A DNA stretch of 64,000 nt from Scortum barcoo (lineage: Eukaryota > Chordata > Actinopteri > Centrarchiformes > Terapontidae), in NCBI GenBank assembly GCA_023238725.1, contig CM041546.1:13074528-13138527 (forward strand), read 5' to 3'. A program made the translations under genes and the position numbers. Under the pieces are notes generated by a model. That model did no database searches and was not told the origin of the DNA. It saw only the letters and a list, made by a program, of their open reading frames with translations. Positions 23,245 to 35,448 of this stretch are shown here, in pieces. Numbering within the stretch: position 1 is the stretch's first letter; each line of letters starts with the position of its first letter.

Positions 23245-26200
23245 ATGCAGTCCTCTAGCTGTTCCTCTCAGCCTCCAAAGCCACGGCGTTTCGACACCAG
23301 CAGGCGTCCCAATACCTTACCTGGACCAAAGCCTCATGGCCCAGGTTTTCAGAGGGAGGATAAAAACATGAACACGATCACCTCGTCCTCTCCACGTCGG
23401 GCTACTAAAGGCCCCACCGCACCCACCAGGACCAGGGTAGGAGTGCAGCCTCGGGCGCCGGTAAGCCAGTCAAGGTTTGGCTCACAAAAACAGGGTCCCA
23501 CAAACTCCAAATTGGCCAAACCCAAACCGAAGAGTGCTCGTGCATCGGCAGCAACGCGAATTGCACCAGCGGCCGCTCCTCCCCCACTCCCCCACTCCCT
23601 TCTGTTCTCCCTCTTGACCCAAATTGCAACGAACCAAGCCTCCCGTGTCTGTGCTGCGATGGCCGCTCCCCACAGGACAACAACAGCATGTTCAACCACA
23701 ACCACAACAACAACAACACCATCTCTCTCAGACAGCAACTGCAGCTACCGCTTCCTCCAGCCCCATTGCCCCAGAAGCAAGATGGGAAAGGGGCCGAGGA
23801 GCAGCCTCGGCCTCCATTGCAAGCACAGGCCCAGCTGGAACCTTCTCCCTGCCCTGCAGCCGGTCTGGAAAATGAAGGCAAGAATGCAGATGAAAGCATC
23901 GTTCTGGATAACAAGAAAAATATAAATGTGGAGGAAGAAGACGATGAGGAAGAGAGCAGCGGGGATATTGATATTGATGATGATGAAGAGGAGGCTGATA
24001 ATGATGATGATGATGATGATGACGATGATGACACCTTGGTCCCCTCGTGCTGTGACTGCCCGCCCTCACCGCTGGAGTTCTCGCTCTCCTCCTCGACCTC
24101 CTCGTCCTCAACTTCCATCAGCTCCTGCTCTGATCTGGATTCTGACTGTGCAGATCAATCGACCTCCATCTCCTCTTCCCACGACCAAGATAATCTCTCA
24201 GTCGCTTTCTCCCCCAAAGACCACTCTCTTCCGCAGGCCCCCGAATGCCAGCCTCCTGCGCGTTCACCCCCTTCCCTTCCTCTTAGCTGCAATCCCTTCT
24301 CTGTAACATCACATTCCCCAATTCCCCCTTGCTCCCCAGATGAGGGCTACCCCTCTGCCCTGGATTCCCCATCTCCTGACTATTTGGGAGTCAAAGGAGA
24401 TTCTGAGGTTACCAAACTAGGATTGCTCGACTTTCTAGAATCTGTAGGGGAGTTTGGGAAAATGGAGCGCTTCAGCCAGGTGATCCAGGTGGCTCGTTGG
24501 GATCTGGAGGGGGAACAACACTGGGATGTTCTGAGGGATCGTCTGGACCACCTGGATCGCTTGGAGAAGGTGAACAGAGAAGTGAAACTGTCCTATGTCG
24601 CTAGACTCCACGAGAAGGGATTTGATCTTGGAGACCTAGAGGAGCAGGATCTCTCAGATGTCATGGATGAGATGGGCAACATTGACATTCCCTGGAAGCT
24701 GTATAAAAGCCATGGAGGATCCATGGGAGACTCTCAGGAGTTTTCAGATGCAGGGGTTGATCTCACTGCTCCATCAGACTCCGAAGACCCTCTCGCTCCT
24801 GATTCCCTCACCCCTTCACCCGTGGAGCCGCCTCCAAGACCTCCCAAACCACCAGCGCGTCATGCCAGTGTGAGCTCCGACCTTCACACCTACATCAATA
24901 TCAGCAGGGAGACCACCTCCATGGCTGTCTCCACCTCCCCCACATTGTCTACTTTCTCCCCTAACTCCTCATCGCCCACATTCACCACTTTTAGGTGTGA
25001 GAAACCCCTGCCTCCATCTCCACCATCCGTTCCCCCTCTCCCCACCTCTAAACCGGTCCCTTACCTCACCCTCTATACCGCGCCTTCTCCACCTCCATCT
25101 ATCCCCACCCTGACTCCTCCCATTCCTCCCCCTCGGAGGCGGCACCTTGCCAGGAAGGAGGCACAGCGGCTTGCTGCTCTGCAGGCTGAACAGGAAAAGA
25201 CCCCGCTTTCCCTTCCTCCTCCCACAACACGTCCCCCACCCCTGCCTCCTCCCCCGGTAATCTCAGTCTCTTCCTCATCTCCCCCTGCCATTCCACCTCC
25301 ACCTGCCCTGCCTCCTCCCCCCTCCTTCCATGCACTTGATGTAGAGATTCGTAAGCTACTGATGCTTGCTGGATTGACCCAAGCTGAGCTTCTCAAACTC
25401 AGCCCGGAGCTCAGTGTGTGTGTTGGAGGGTTAGAGGACGAGGCAGATGGAGATGATGTTGTCTCGTCCAGGTCTGCAGAGCCACATGGGTTCAGACTAA
25501 ATGAGAGGGAAGAGGAGAAGGAATGTGTTGCCAAGTTGATGGCCAGAGATGGATGGAGCAGCAGAAGCAAGTCGGATGAAGATCGAAGACTAGATATGGC
25601 TGAAGACGGCAAAAAGAAAGAGGAGAGCAAAGACACACAAAGGACCACCTCGTTCACCGAGATGGCAAGGAGAAGGAAGAGGAACAGCGGTCTGACTTCT
25701 GACCCCTACTACAGCACCGGTGTTAGCAATATATACATGAAACTAATGTGAAGAATATGAGCTTTGAGACTTTCCGGTATTCTGCTGAGTTACCAGATTC
25801 ACCTCCCCCTCCTCCTCCTCCTCGTCCCTTACCTCCAATCCCCCCATCTTTGCCATCCCTCAAAGTCAGCACTCTCCCAGCTAACTCTGCACAACCTGAG
25901 CGATTTGATTGGCTCATAGCATTCACACCTGATTGCGATGCCCCACCCCAGCCCCCATCCCCGGAAATGAGAAAATCTCAAGTGGAATCTCAAAAGAAGC
26001 TCAGTTCGTTGGGGTCATCCCCAGGGTCAGCTCCAAAGGTCACAACCTTTAAAGAGATGCGTTTCCGCAACAAGAACGCCTCACCGCCAACAAAGGTTAT
26101 CACTGAACCAGACCCTGACCCAACGGTTATCACTCCAGATCCAGATATACTGTACAACCTGAGGTGGAGGAGAGAGACGAAAGGCGGAGATGGCAACCAA

Positions 26201-29200
26201 TGGGAGTACACCTCTCAGGCTCAGGCCTTCTTCATGCAGCCACCACCAGCCCTCACCTCAATGGCTGCCCTGAAGGAAATGCTCCAGAGAGCTGATAAGG
26301 AGGGTGGACAACCAGAGCTGTGCCCATCACAGAAGATTGGCTGCTCAGTCAGTGACAGCAGCCTATGGACCATGGGCAGAGAGTGGGAGTGTGAGGAAGT
26401 TAACAGGGAGGAAAAGGAAGGGAAAGAAGAAGAAAAAGAAGAGGAGGAGGTGGAGGTGAGAGGTCGAGCCGATGGAGGAAGGACTTTGGAATCAAGAATT
26501 ACAGGTGAGAATTTAGTTCTGTAATGATGCTAATGAGGAGAAAGCTGAAGTTGATGACAGAGCGGAAGGGGAGTAAGTGTGTGTGTATTCTGTGGATGTG
26601 TATGGGAGAAAATAAACACATCAAAGTAACTCAGTGTAATTTGGACAGCACAACAAATCTAGGATGGGCAGATGATTGAAAGGGACAGATGGGGAAAACT
26701 AGTCAGGTTGTTCACTCTCTGATACACAAATAATATCCTTGGGCAGTACGATAGAAAGAAACAAAACCAAGGGAGGTGAAAATGTTTACTCATTTATGGA
26801 GATAATATATGGAATGAGAACAAAGAGATGGAGGACGAGCATGAGTCACAGAAAAGGATGATGCATGATACGATGGATAAGCAATGACGGGAATAGACAG
26901 AATGATTTCACAGACAGGGAAAACAGAATAAGACAGTGGAAGCTGGAGAGGGAACATGAGCAACAGTAAGGGATGGAGGGATAAAGACAGTGAAGGGAGT
27001 GAAGGTAATATGAGGAGAAAGAGGAGGTTGGAAACTTTCCAGCCAGTATTTCCTGCACTGGTTGTGCACAAAGTGTGATGTCATCACTGCCTTATTAAAT
27101 TATTCATCCACTCTTCAGGCCAAGGGGAGGGGGATAATGGAGCGCCCACTGAGCACTCAGTACCTTTCTCTCCCTTCTTTCTAACGCGAACTCTCAGCTC
27201 GACTCTTTTATACTTCATCTGTGTCCTCACATCTCGAGGTTCAAGGTTGAGCTTTATTGTCATTATACAATATGACATCTCATAATTAAATGCTGTTTTA
27301 GCTCCCTCCTGCAACAATTTTCAAACAATTATTGGATTATTTCAATTAAAGGAAAGAGTACATGAGGTGCAGGACTCTATAAAAACGTGGAGATGAAGCT
27401 ATAAAGCTTGTGCGCTTTGAGCCGGGGTGGAGGGGTCAACTCTGAATGTTGTTTTTCCAAACAACAACTGACAAATCTTACCCATTATAAATTGGGTAAA
27501 AATTTAAATTAAATTTAAATAGGCAATAAAATAGAACAAAAAATAGAAAAGTAGAACTGGAGGAAGACATTGAAGGAAAATGAAACTACATTTACAAGGA
27601 AGATATACAGTTATGTACTGTATATACATATATATGTATATACACTATATATTTATACCTATACACAGCAGATGGTTTTAAATCCCATCAACGTGGGATG
27701 TTATCATGCTTTTCTCTTGCTGTCTATCCTGTCTCTCTACTTTCCCCACCCTTGCTCCCTAGAGTGTTACAGATAGCTAAGATCAAGTTACTTATCTCAT
27801 ACAGCACTGCAGTAGGCTACATAGACACTAAGGATTAGATTGTCTATATGTAAAGGATGTCTGTTTAGTTTAAATCGCTGGTACCCTCCCAAAAACTAGT
27901 TCTCTAGATTCTCTGATTCTCTGATTACTGTCATCACTTCATGGTTTTACCTATGATTTTTGATTAGAAATGTCAAATGAATTACTAATGAATTATATGC
28001 TGCAACTAGCTGGGGGGTGGCGAGCCAGAAATAGGTGTGTACACCTTTAAGAGTCCATGGGGGTGGATCTTAGTACATGAACCAATTGCTGGGAGGTAGT
28101 GTCAGAAAAATAGGAAGTATCATGTGCTGGTTACAGTTCAGAGGCAGCTCAAGTCCAACCAAGGTATGGTTGCTCTCTAGCTCATTTTGTAGCCCATAGC
28201 CTTGCCGGCCTGTGACAGATGTAATGAAAGTTTTGTTGCCACAGACTGTAAATCCTCCCAGACATGGTGATTGAGCAGGAGCGGACAGAGGTCTGCTCTC
28301 TGTTGACTGACTCAGCATAAACTGTATGCTGTGCCAGTGGAGAGGGGAGGGGTGGGTTGGTGGTGGTGGTGCGGAGGGAGCTTGAGAGAGTCAGAAAACA
28401 AAGGCAGAGAGGGAGAGAGAAGGTGATCCAGAGGTGATGATGGCACGCACTGCAGTGAAGTACAGTTCGAATAAAGATTGGCACTCACTGACTGTGGTCT
28501 CTTAATATTCATTGCTCTCAGCATGAAGTGAAAGTAAAAACAGATGCCGTAAAGAAAACTTGGATGATAATATGATGAATCTTAGCAATTGATGGTGGCA
28601 TTTTAATTATGGTGTCAGTGATGAATGAGTGGCTGATTGACAGATTATTTCTACCATGCAGCTGTGGGACTGCTCAACAGTTATTCTTTTATGGCCTCTG
28701 CATCATTTCCTGTTGTGTAAACCCTCTTAGATGGCAGACGGTGGTTATTGCTCTTCATAGATCAACTCCATTGACTCTCATACACTGTCAGTGTGTAACT
28801 GTCAATCAACTGTTTGACTTGTTTAAATGCTGCATTACTGCATGATGTTACATGATGATGATTTCTGCTGGAATACACTCATGAATGTGCATTTTCTCTC
28901 TCAACAGACTCTAACATTTTCTGCATCTCTCTTTCCTTCCCATTTCTTTGTCACTTTTTGTTTTTTGACTTTAATCTTCCTTTTTCCTTCTCAACCATCC
29001 ATCCCATTCTGTTGTTTACATCATTTGTCCATGGCTCCGCTTTGCTCCCACTCTGCTTGTGCGCCCGTCCTCTCCATCCTGAATCCCTCAACTTACAATT
29101 TTTGGCCTTTTTACCCTTTCCAATAAGCAGTTTCCTCCCCCCCACTGTCCCTCACTCAGTCCTCCCAACCCTACTTCCTCCACACTGCCCTCCCTTCCTA

Positions 29201-31052
29201 TCGCCCAGACTACTGTACCTCCCAGCCCTTTGCAGATCCCAGACCCCACAGCCATGTAGGCAGAGAGTCCACAGATGAGCACAGCAACACACAGTGGGCC
29301 CCTGCTGCCAGCTCATCTTGTGTCCACAAAGATGTTTCCAGCATTGATAAAAACTCTGTGTTTAACTACGAATCCCTTCCTGATTTTGATGTAGACTCTC
29401 CTTGTGATTATGGAAATATCTTTAATACACACAGGGACTTTGCATCTGACTCCATCTGTAATTTGGACTCCATCTACTGTAGTTACTCAGAGAAGCAGAG
29501 CGACACTCACACTAAGTCAGACACATTTGTTAGTGGCACCACAGAGGCTCCAGGTTGCACCACCCCCTACAAGAACATTGATGTCATGATGACATATTCC
29601 AACAGTATTAGTGCTACAGATTCTCTGTATTCAGAAAAGCGCACACGCTCGCACACAGACCACAACACTTACAAGGCCAGGACCTCTAAAGAGCTTCCTC
29701 CCCTTCCCACGTATTACCTGTACCACCCTAAAAACTGCCCTTTGCACAGGGGTGCCCCTCCCCGCCTCTCTCCTATCGGAGCCCTCTCCCCTCCCCAGCG
29801 CTCTGGAGTGCCCCCTCCGGGCACAGCAGGCTCCTGCCTCAGCTCCCCGCTTTTCCCCCGCTCTCACACCTTGCCTGCCCTCACTGCTCCCCTCTACTAT
29901 CCAAACCTCTACCCTCCTATACTGCCCAGGGCGCCCCCCCTACCCCCAAAACTCTACCAGGCTCCTCCGCAGTCACGTGTGGCGAGTAAGATTTCTCTCT
30001 CTCTTCTTTCTCTCTACATCTACACTCTCTCTCTTTGCTTGCATGCCTGCCTATCTGTCTTTCTTACTGTCTGTTCTGTCTTTGTTCTCTGCTCTGGATA
30101 AGGTGGCCCTCACACTTTTGTCACTTTTTCAACCTGGGGGATTTGCAGATTTGAAAGAACTGGGTAACTGTAGACGTTTTATGTATCAGACGGCAGCTCC
30201 CTGCAGGTCACCTGATACATCTTATCTACACTGTCCTTTCATATCTGCAAAGGGCCTTCAGAGGGGTAACAGCTGTTCATGTCAGAGGGTGCCCAGAGTC
30301 AGTCTCATCACTCTCTCTCTCTCCTTGTCTTCCTCTATCTGTCTGTCTTTGTGTCGGTCCTGTCTGGTCTGTCTCCCCGTTGTTTTTGTTTTCTTTTTGG
30401 TTTTGCACGGTGTGTTGAAATGGACACATACATTTCATGCCAAGCACAACCCAAGTAGTTTGTCAATGATCTTGTAATATAAGGGTTTTTTTTAAGTTAA
30501 CCTTTTTTAATCTTTCTGTGTGTATGTGTACATTTAGGGCAATTTCAAAGCAATTAAGAACCACTGCATCTTTTTCATTACATGTATGTCTGTATTTATA
30601 TACCTAGTCTATATAAATCCATTTATATAAACATCACACTGTACACAACACCTGCACATGCACATGTGTGCAGTTATATCTGACGTGACTGATCTGGTAG
30701 CTTACACAATTGTCCCCTCCCTACATGTAGCTCTTCAGTTTCTCCTGTATTTGCTGATATTCAGTATGTATGAATGTATTTGTCTCTTTGAGTGCGAGTC
30801 AAGATTAATGCATGGTATCTTGTTTATCTCTGTGTACAGAAAGTTGTCTTCACAGATCCAGATGTTGAAAGCTCACCACAGTAAACCAATATTTACAGGG
30901 CGTCTTCGCACACTGTCTGTTGTCAGTAGTACCATCTGCTTCTATCTGCCTACTCAGTGCTTCTCATTGCTTAATTGCTTCTGCTAATAATGCTAATATT
31001 TTAGTTATGGTATTTCTGTCTGTGGTGATTCATTTTGCCTCTGTTGAATAAT

Positions 31053-31092
<40 letters not shown>

Positions 31093-34000
31093 TTGCACAG
31101 TAAGTAATTTCTCTTTTATTGTCACTGTTAGCTGTTCGCAGTGTCTCATTCGCTGGCTCTGTACAGAGAACAGAGACATCCTGGATGGGCGAAGATGTGA
31201 AGCATCCAGTGAGAGGTCTGGGCCTGTCCTCTCTGTGCCTGCAGGAGAAAAAAGGTGTGCATCTCACCTCTGTGCGTGTGTGTGTGCATGAAAATGTGCA
31301 TATTCACTTGTCCAGATGTCTGTCTTTGTCCCCATTGTCTGTTCCTCTTACAGTTTAACTGTAGACCACTGTTCTTCCCTCCAGCTCTGGTCAGCGCAGT
31401 CAGTGTGGCAGTGGAAGCCATCTTGGCCCAGTTCAGCACTTCTCGGACTGTAGTTCAGAAGGTCAGTCGCTGCCGGGTGTCCATCACTAGAAGGATTTTA
31501 AATGACTCAATGAATCTGTTGTTTTTTTGTTTGTTTCACTGTCGAGAAGGGGTTTTGTCACACATCACTCTTGATAACACACCTTTGTATTGAGAAACAA
31601 AATCTAATATTGTGTTGAAGTTTTTGTTTATCTGTGAAATTGCTTTCCCTCTCTTCCTTCTTGATCTGACTCTACATATTTTGTTCCGTCTCTCCTCAGT
31701 CTCTCTCAGTTAACAAGGTACTAGAATATCTTTAGATAACCCAATCTCATAGTATTAAGAATTTCTTTGTAAATTAACTCCACCCCTCCCCACCCCCAAA
31801 ATCATCTCCCATCACATCATACCTCTCCCCATCACCCCCGTCTCACCCCCATCTGTATGTCCCACTTCCCTCGCCTCCCTCTCTCTTGAGTCACCCTCTG
31901 TGATCTATTCCCCTTGTCTCTCCCTATCACTGCACATCTTTCTCCTCGCTCTATTCCATTTTCCTCTCCTCTCTCCTCCTCTTCTCTCAGGCCTTATCAG
32001 GAGACAGCACTATAAATCCATCTCTGGGCCGTCTGGTGCTGCAGTGCCTCTGCCCTGCCCTGCACAGTTTGCTGACCGATGGCTTGAAACCCCACCAGAG
32101 TGACCTGATAGCAGGCAGGAGGCCAAACTCTGCCTGGGGCTTGGTCCAGGCTTCAACCAGGCCAGGTAATGCAGCAAGGAACGTAGGAAAATGAGCACTG
32201 GAGTAGGATATAAAGGATTTTGCTATTCACAGGCTATTATTTCTGTGGGAATTATTCTCATGGATTATAATAATAAAGCCTTGACTTTGTCTGTCTCTTA
32301 TTTTCCCACACATCAATCAATACTTGTTGATTTAAGTGTCTAAAATGCTGAATTAAGCGAACAACAGGATGCAGACATTGATTAGCCTATGAGTGCCAAG
32401 TTTCTTTGCAATTTTTTGCACACCTCTGTAAGTTCCCTTTCTCCCACTCCCCCTCTCCTCTTCCTCTCCAACTGTTTTTCAAGGTCCAAAAACACAGGCC
32501 TTGTTCAATCTACAAGTTCGAGTTGGAGAGTTGCCCCAGCTCAGACAGAGCAAACACAAGTTCAACGCATTCCTCCTTGGCCTACTGAAGTAAGTACAGG
32601 CTCCTCGTCTTCATTAGTCACATGAACAGTGATTGAATCAGTACATATAGAATTCATTTTCACACCATGTTATAAATACTAATCACATCATGCAGGTCAT
32701 GGTAATTCCTAAGACTTTGAAGAAAGTCAACTGGATTTGCTTGAAGTTCTTTACGCGTTTCACCTCTTCTCCAAGAGGCTTCTTTAGTTCATGAGCTGAA
32801 GAACCCTCACGGCCTCATGCACTATATTTTAATATCCTCACACTATATTTTAATATTCCTGTGCATGTCCTGTTTGTATCCTCAGTTTTCTTCTTCTCTC
32901 TGTTTTCTAGTACAAAGTTTCTTGATTTCTGGCTGTCTCACCTTCAGTCTTGCAGTGGTAAGTTACCTTCACTTCTGTCTCATTTCATTTTTGTGGTCGT
33001 GTATGTACATAAACCGCGGTCTCTCTTTCTCTCAGATGTACTGGAGACATATTACCATCCCTTCTCCTTTATGCGCCTGTCACTGACTGCCTGTCAGCCT
33101 TTGTTCGAGGAGCTCCTCCTTGTGTTGCAGCCTCTCAGCCTGCTGACCTTCAACCTTGACCTGCTCTTCCAGCACCACCATTTAGAACCAGACAGCCACA
33201 ATCCTGAGATCCCCAGTCCACCCAGTCAGGATGCTGGATCCAGGTTTTCAACAGAGGGGTCCCAATCCAAAGTCAAAGGCCACAGATATATTGAAAGCCT
33301 GTCAGAAGTAGACTTTGGAAGCCCTGAACAACAGGTAGCCAAAGAGAAACCATCACTATTGGCTAATCCAAAGAACGGAGGGTCAGGGGAGTCGACACAC
33401 AGCAGTTCTGCACCCACAAAGGCTGCAGCCCCTCTCGGACAGACAAGTCCTCAGCTGTTGTGGGTACAGGAGAAGGAAATTGGAGAGTTACCTCCTCCTA
33501 ATATTGAGGAGGACAGCCTTGCTCAGCAGGCAGGACAGGTACTCACCTTTGTTTGGATGTTCACTGTTTGTAGTCAGATATGTTCATGTGATCCTGTCAT
33601 GTTGAGTTTTTTTTTTTTTTTTTTTAAATCACAGGTGATCCAGCAGGGATGGGGAGCTGTGATGCGCTGGGGAGGCAGACTGAGCCAGAACCTGGCTGAG
33701 CTGAGCCTGAAAAAGGAGGACATGAAGACAGATCTGTCAGATCTCCAGGCCCGTGCAGAGAGTGACTTTGCTCCGGTCAACAGTGTTGTTCAGGTTCCTT
33801 GGGGTTTGGGGCGGCTCTTTGGAGCCTCTAAAAGCCCCAACAGTCCACCAGGTCACACACCACCAACCAGGTTAGCAAATGATTTTCACACATATACTGA
33901 TGTGCATATCTTTAGCTAGAGAGAAAAAAATTCTTTTGTCACTTTAAGATTTCTTAAGTAAAAGTTGTCAAGTTCATGAATGCTAACGTCCTGATGTTTT

Positions 34001-35448
34001 CCTCCGCCCATCTGTTCCACACTCACCCTCTGTTCTTCCTGTTCCTCTCATCATCTTTCTGTCTGTCTGGGCAGGCGTCCCTCTCAGTGGCTGGCTCCTG
34101 GTGTCACTGCACTGACCCGAATGGTGAGCAGTGGCTCCACCCCAATAATAAAGAGGTCTGCGGAGCCCCAGGGAGAGTCGGAGAAAGAGGTTGACGCACT
34201 GGAGATGATGGACAAACCCAGGCCACTCAGGTACAATAGACATCAGATGGTTATAGCGGGTGGATTTTTAAATTTTGTTTTTGGGCCAGTAAATTTGGGT
34301 AGGGAGAGATGGATAAATCTCTCCATAGTTAACTCACACTTGATATCTGACACGAGACTTGGAAATGGTGGTACATTTTGGCACATTTTAGAGGTTTTAA
34401 AATATTTACATTTATTTATTTTAAAATCGTGACATTTCAGACAACAGTAGTCTAATTTTGACAACACCAGATGGTGGTGCTATTATCCATGGTCCAATTT
34501 AGTTGAATACAAAAGCAGTACACCATACTATACACTTGTACACCATTGTTCTGCGTTCTGAAACCAATGAAAAATAGGATATAAAAGGTGATTTTTCTAT
34601 AATTATCAGATATTCTGGTATGATATGATATTTAATTTTCTGTAGTTTTAAATGAAAACTGAGGTTGTTAAATAGACTAAGATAACAGGCTAACAGGCAG
34701 GTAAATGCAACAGCTCTGTTAGTATCTTAGACACAGCAGCATTACCTGGTTTTGCACAAAAAATTACTTGTTAAAGAGACAGTTTACATCTGTCAGACTT
34801 AGGCTGTAAATATGGATGTATTTTGGATAATTTGATATTTTCTTAATGGACACAATGAACAGTCTTAAACCATCCCTTGTGTGCTTCAAGGAGAGGAGTC
34901 ATGTACTTGTTCAAGAATCGCTTTCCTAGTTCAGGTAGATGGTCATAATAAAAAAAAAAGAACACTATAATAAATATGAGCCAGTACATTATAAAAATGT
35001 ACCATCAATGCACTCATTAGTAGACTCTAGCTGTATGTTTTTATACTAAATATAAATGATTTCTTTCCACCTCTAAGAACACGGGTGGGTGTACGGGACA
35101 CAAGAAGCGGTCCTGTCATCATTTCTGTCTTTGACAGACTATCATTGGTGACTCACCAGTCTACATTGTGACTCATCCAAGTTTCGGCTACATCATATGT
35201 TGTGGATGACGTTATTGTGTGTAGTTGGTGTACATGTAGATAATTTTGGCTGAGAAGTTGTCCACTGTCTGTCTGTCCTCAGGTCAGTACGAACGCTGTG
35301 CGACCACTCTGGAAAAGGTCCAGAGCTCAGCTTCTCCAAAGGGGAGGAACTCGTGGTGTTAGGGGGAGTCGATCAAGACTGGATTCGCTGTCGTCAGGGA
35401 GACAAAGAGGGGCTGGTACCTATTGGCTACACCTCTCTCATCATGTGA
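23245..35448 (+). CDS. rusc1: RUSC1: RUN and SH3 domain-containing adaptor
   Basis: Cytoplasmic and vesicle-linked scaffold (NESCA family) acting in neurotrophin signalling and axonal transport. Proposed exons: 23245-23460, 23676-25719, 25866-26504, 29131-29985, 31132-31254, 31385-31461, 31991-32165, 32484-32589, 32911-32957, 33036-33538, 33635-33870, 34075-34230, 35283-35448; 1,780 aa with all phases joined (human RUSC1 about 900). N-terminal half: Asp/Glu run near 24.0 kb, SSCSDLDSD as in human, a helical segment at 24.4-24.7 kb, proline-rich tracts, SFTEMARRRKR and FDWLIAFTPD matching human SFHELAQKRKR and SDWLIVFSPD. RUN domain from LVSAVSVAVEAIL through NLDLLFQHHH; SH3 in the last exon (LCDHSGKG to GLVPIGYTSLIM). 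The introns 23461-23675 and 25720-25865 are my inference to repair two frame changes; indels are the alternative. Identity is sure, N-terminal structure less so. Confidence 0.9.
26505..29130 (+). other. rusc1 large intron
   Basis: A 2.6-kb intron between the exon ending SRIT and the exon starting at 29131; phase 1 on both sides. A TATA/ATAC-rich patch lies near 27.6 kb. I see no embedded gene. Confidence 0.6.
29986..31131 (+). other. rusc1 intron with (AT)n repeat
   Basis: Begins with a long TC-rich stretch just after the donor and holds a (AT)n microsatellite at 31055-31091. No exon or gene recognised inside. Confidence 0.6.
31700..31717 (+). CDS. rusc1: candidate 18-nt rusc1 microexon (SLSVNK)
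   Basis: Flanked by a strong acceptor (tctctcctcag) and a donor (gtacta). It encodes six residues in phase 0, between two constitutive exons that also meet in phase 0. Inclusion would insert six residues early in the RUN domain, after VVQK, without changing the frame. Not recalled from human RUSC1; may be an alternatively spliced microexon or chance. Confidence 0.4.
34231..35282 (+). other. last rusc1 intron
   Basis: AT-rich 1.05-kb intron separating the linker exon from the SH3 exon. No further signal seen. Confidence 0.6.

Noticed and set aside
23405..24118. 237-codon minus-strand frame rich in Ser
   Set aside because: Mirror of the GAT/GAA-rich acidic region of rusc1; low complexity without independent support.
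25746..25760. Overlapping ATG-TGA stop and a new open frame in rusc1, suggesting translational coupling or programmed frameshift
   Set aside because: No slippery heptamer is present, and a 146-bp GT-AG intron across the site restores the frame and fits the human protein spacing better.
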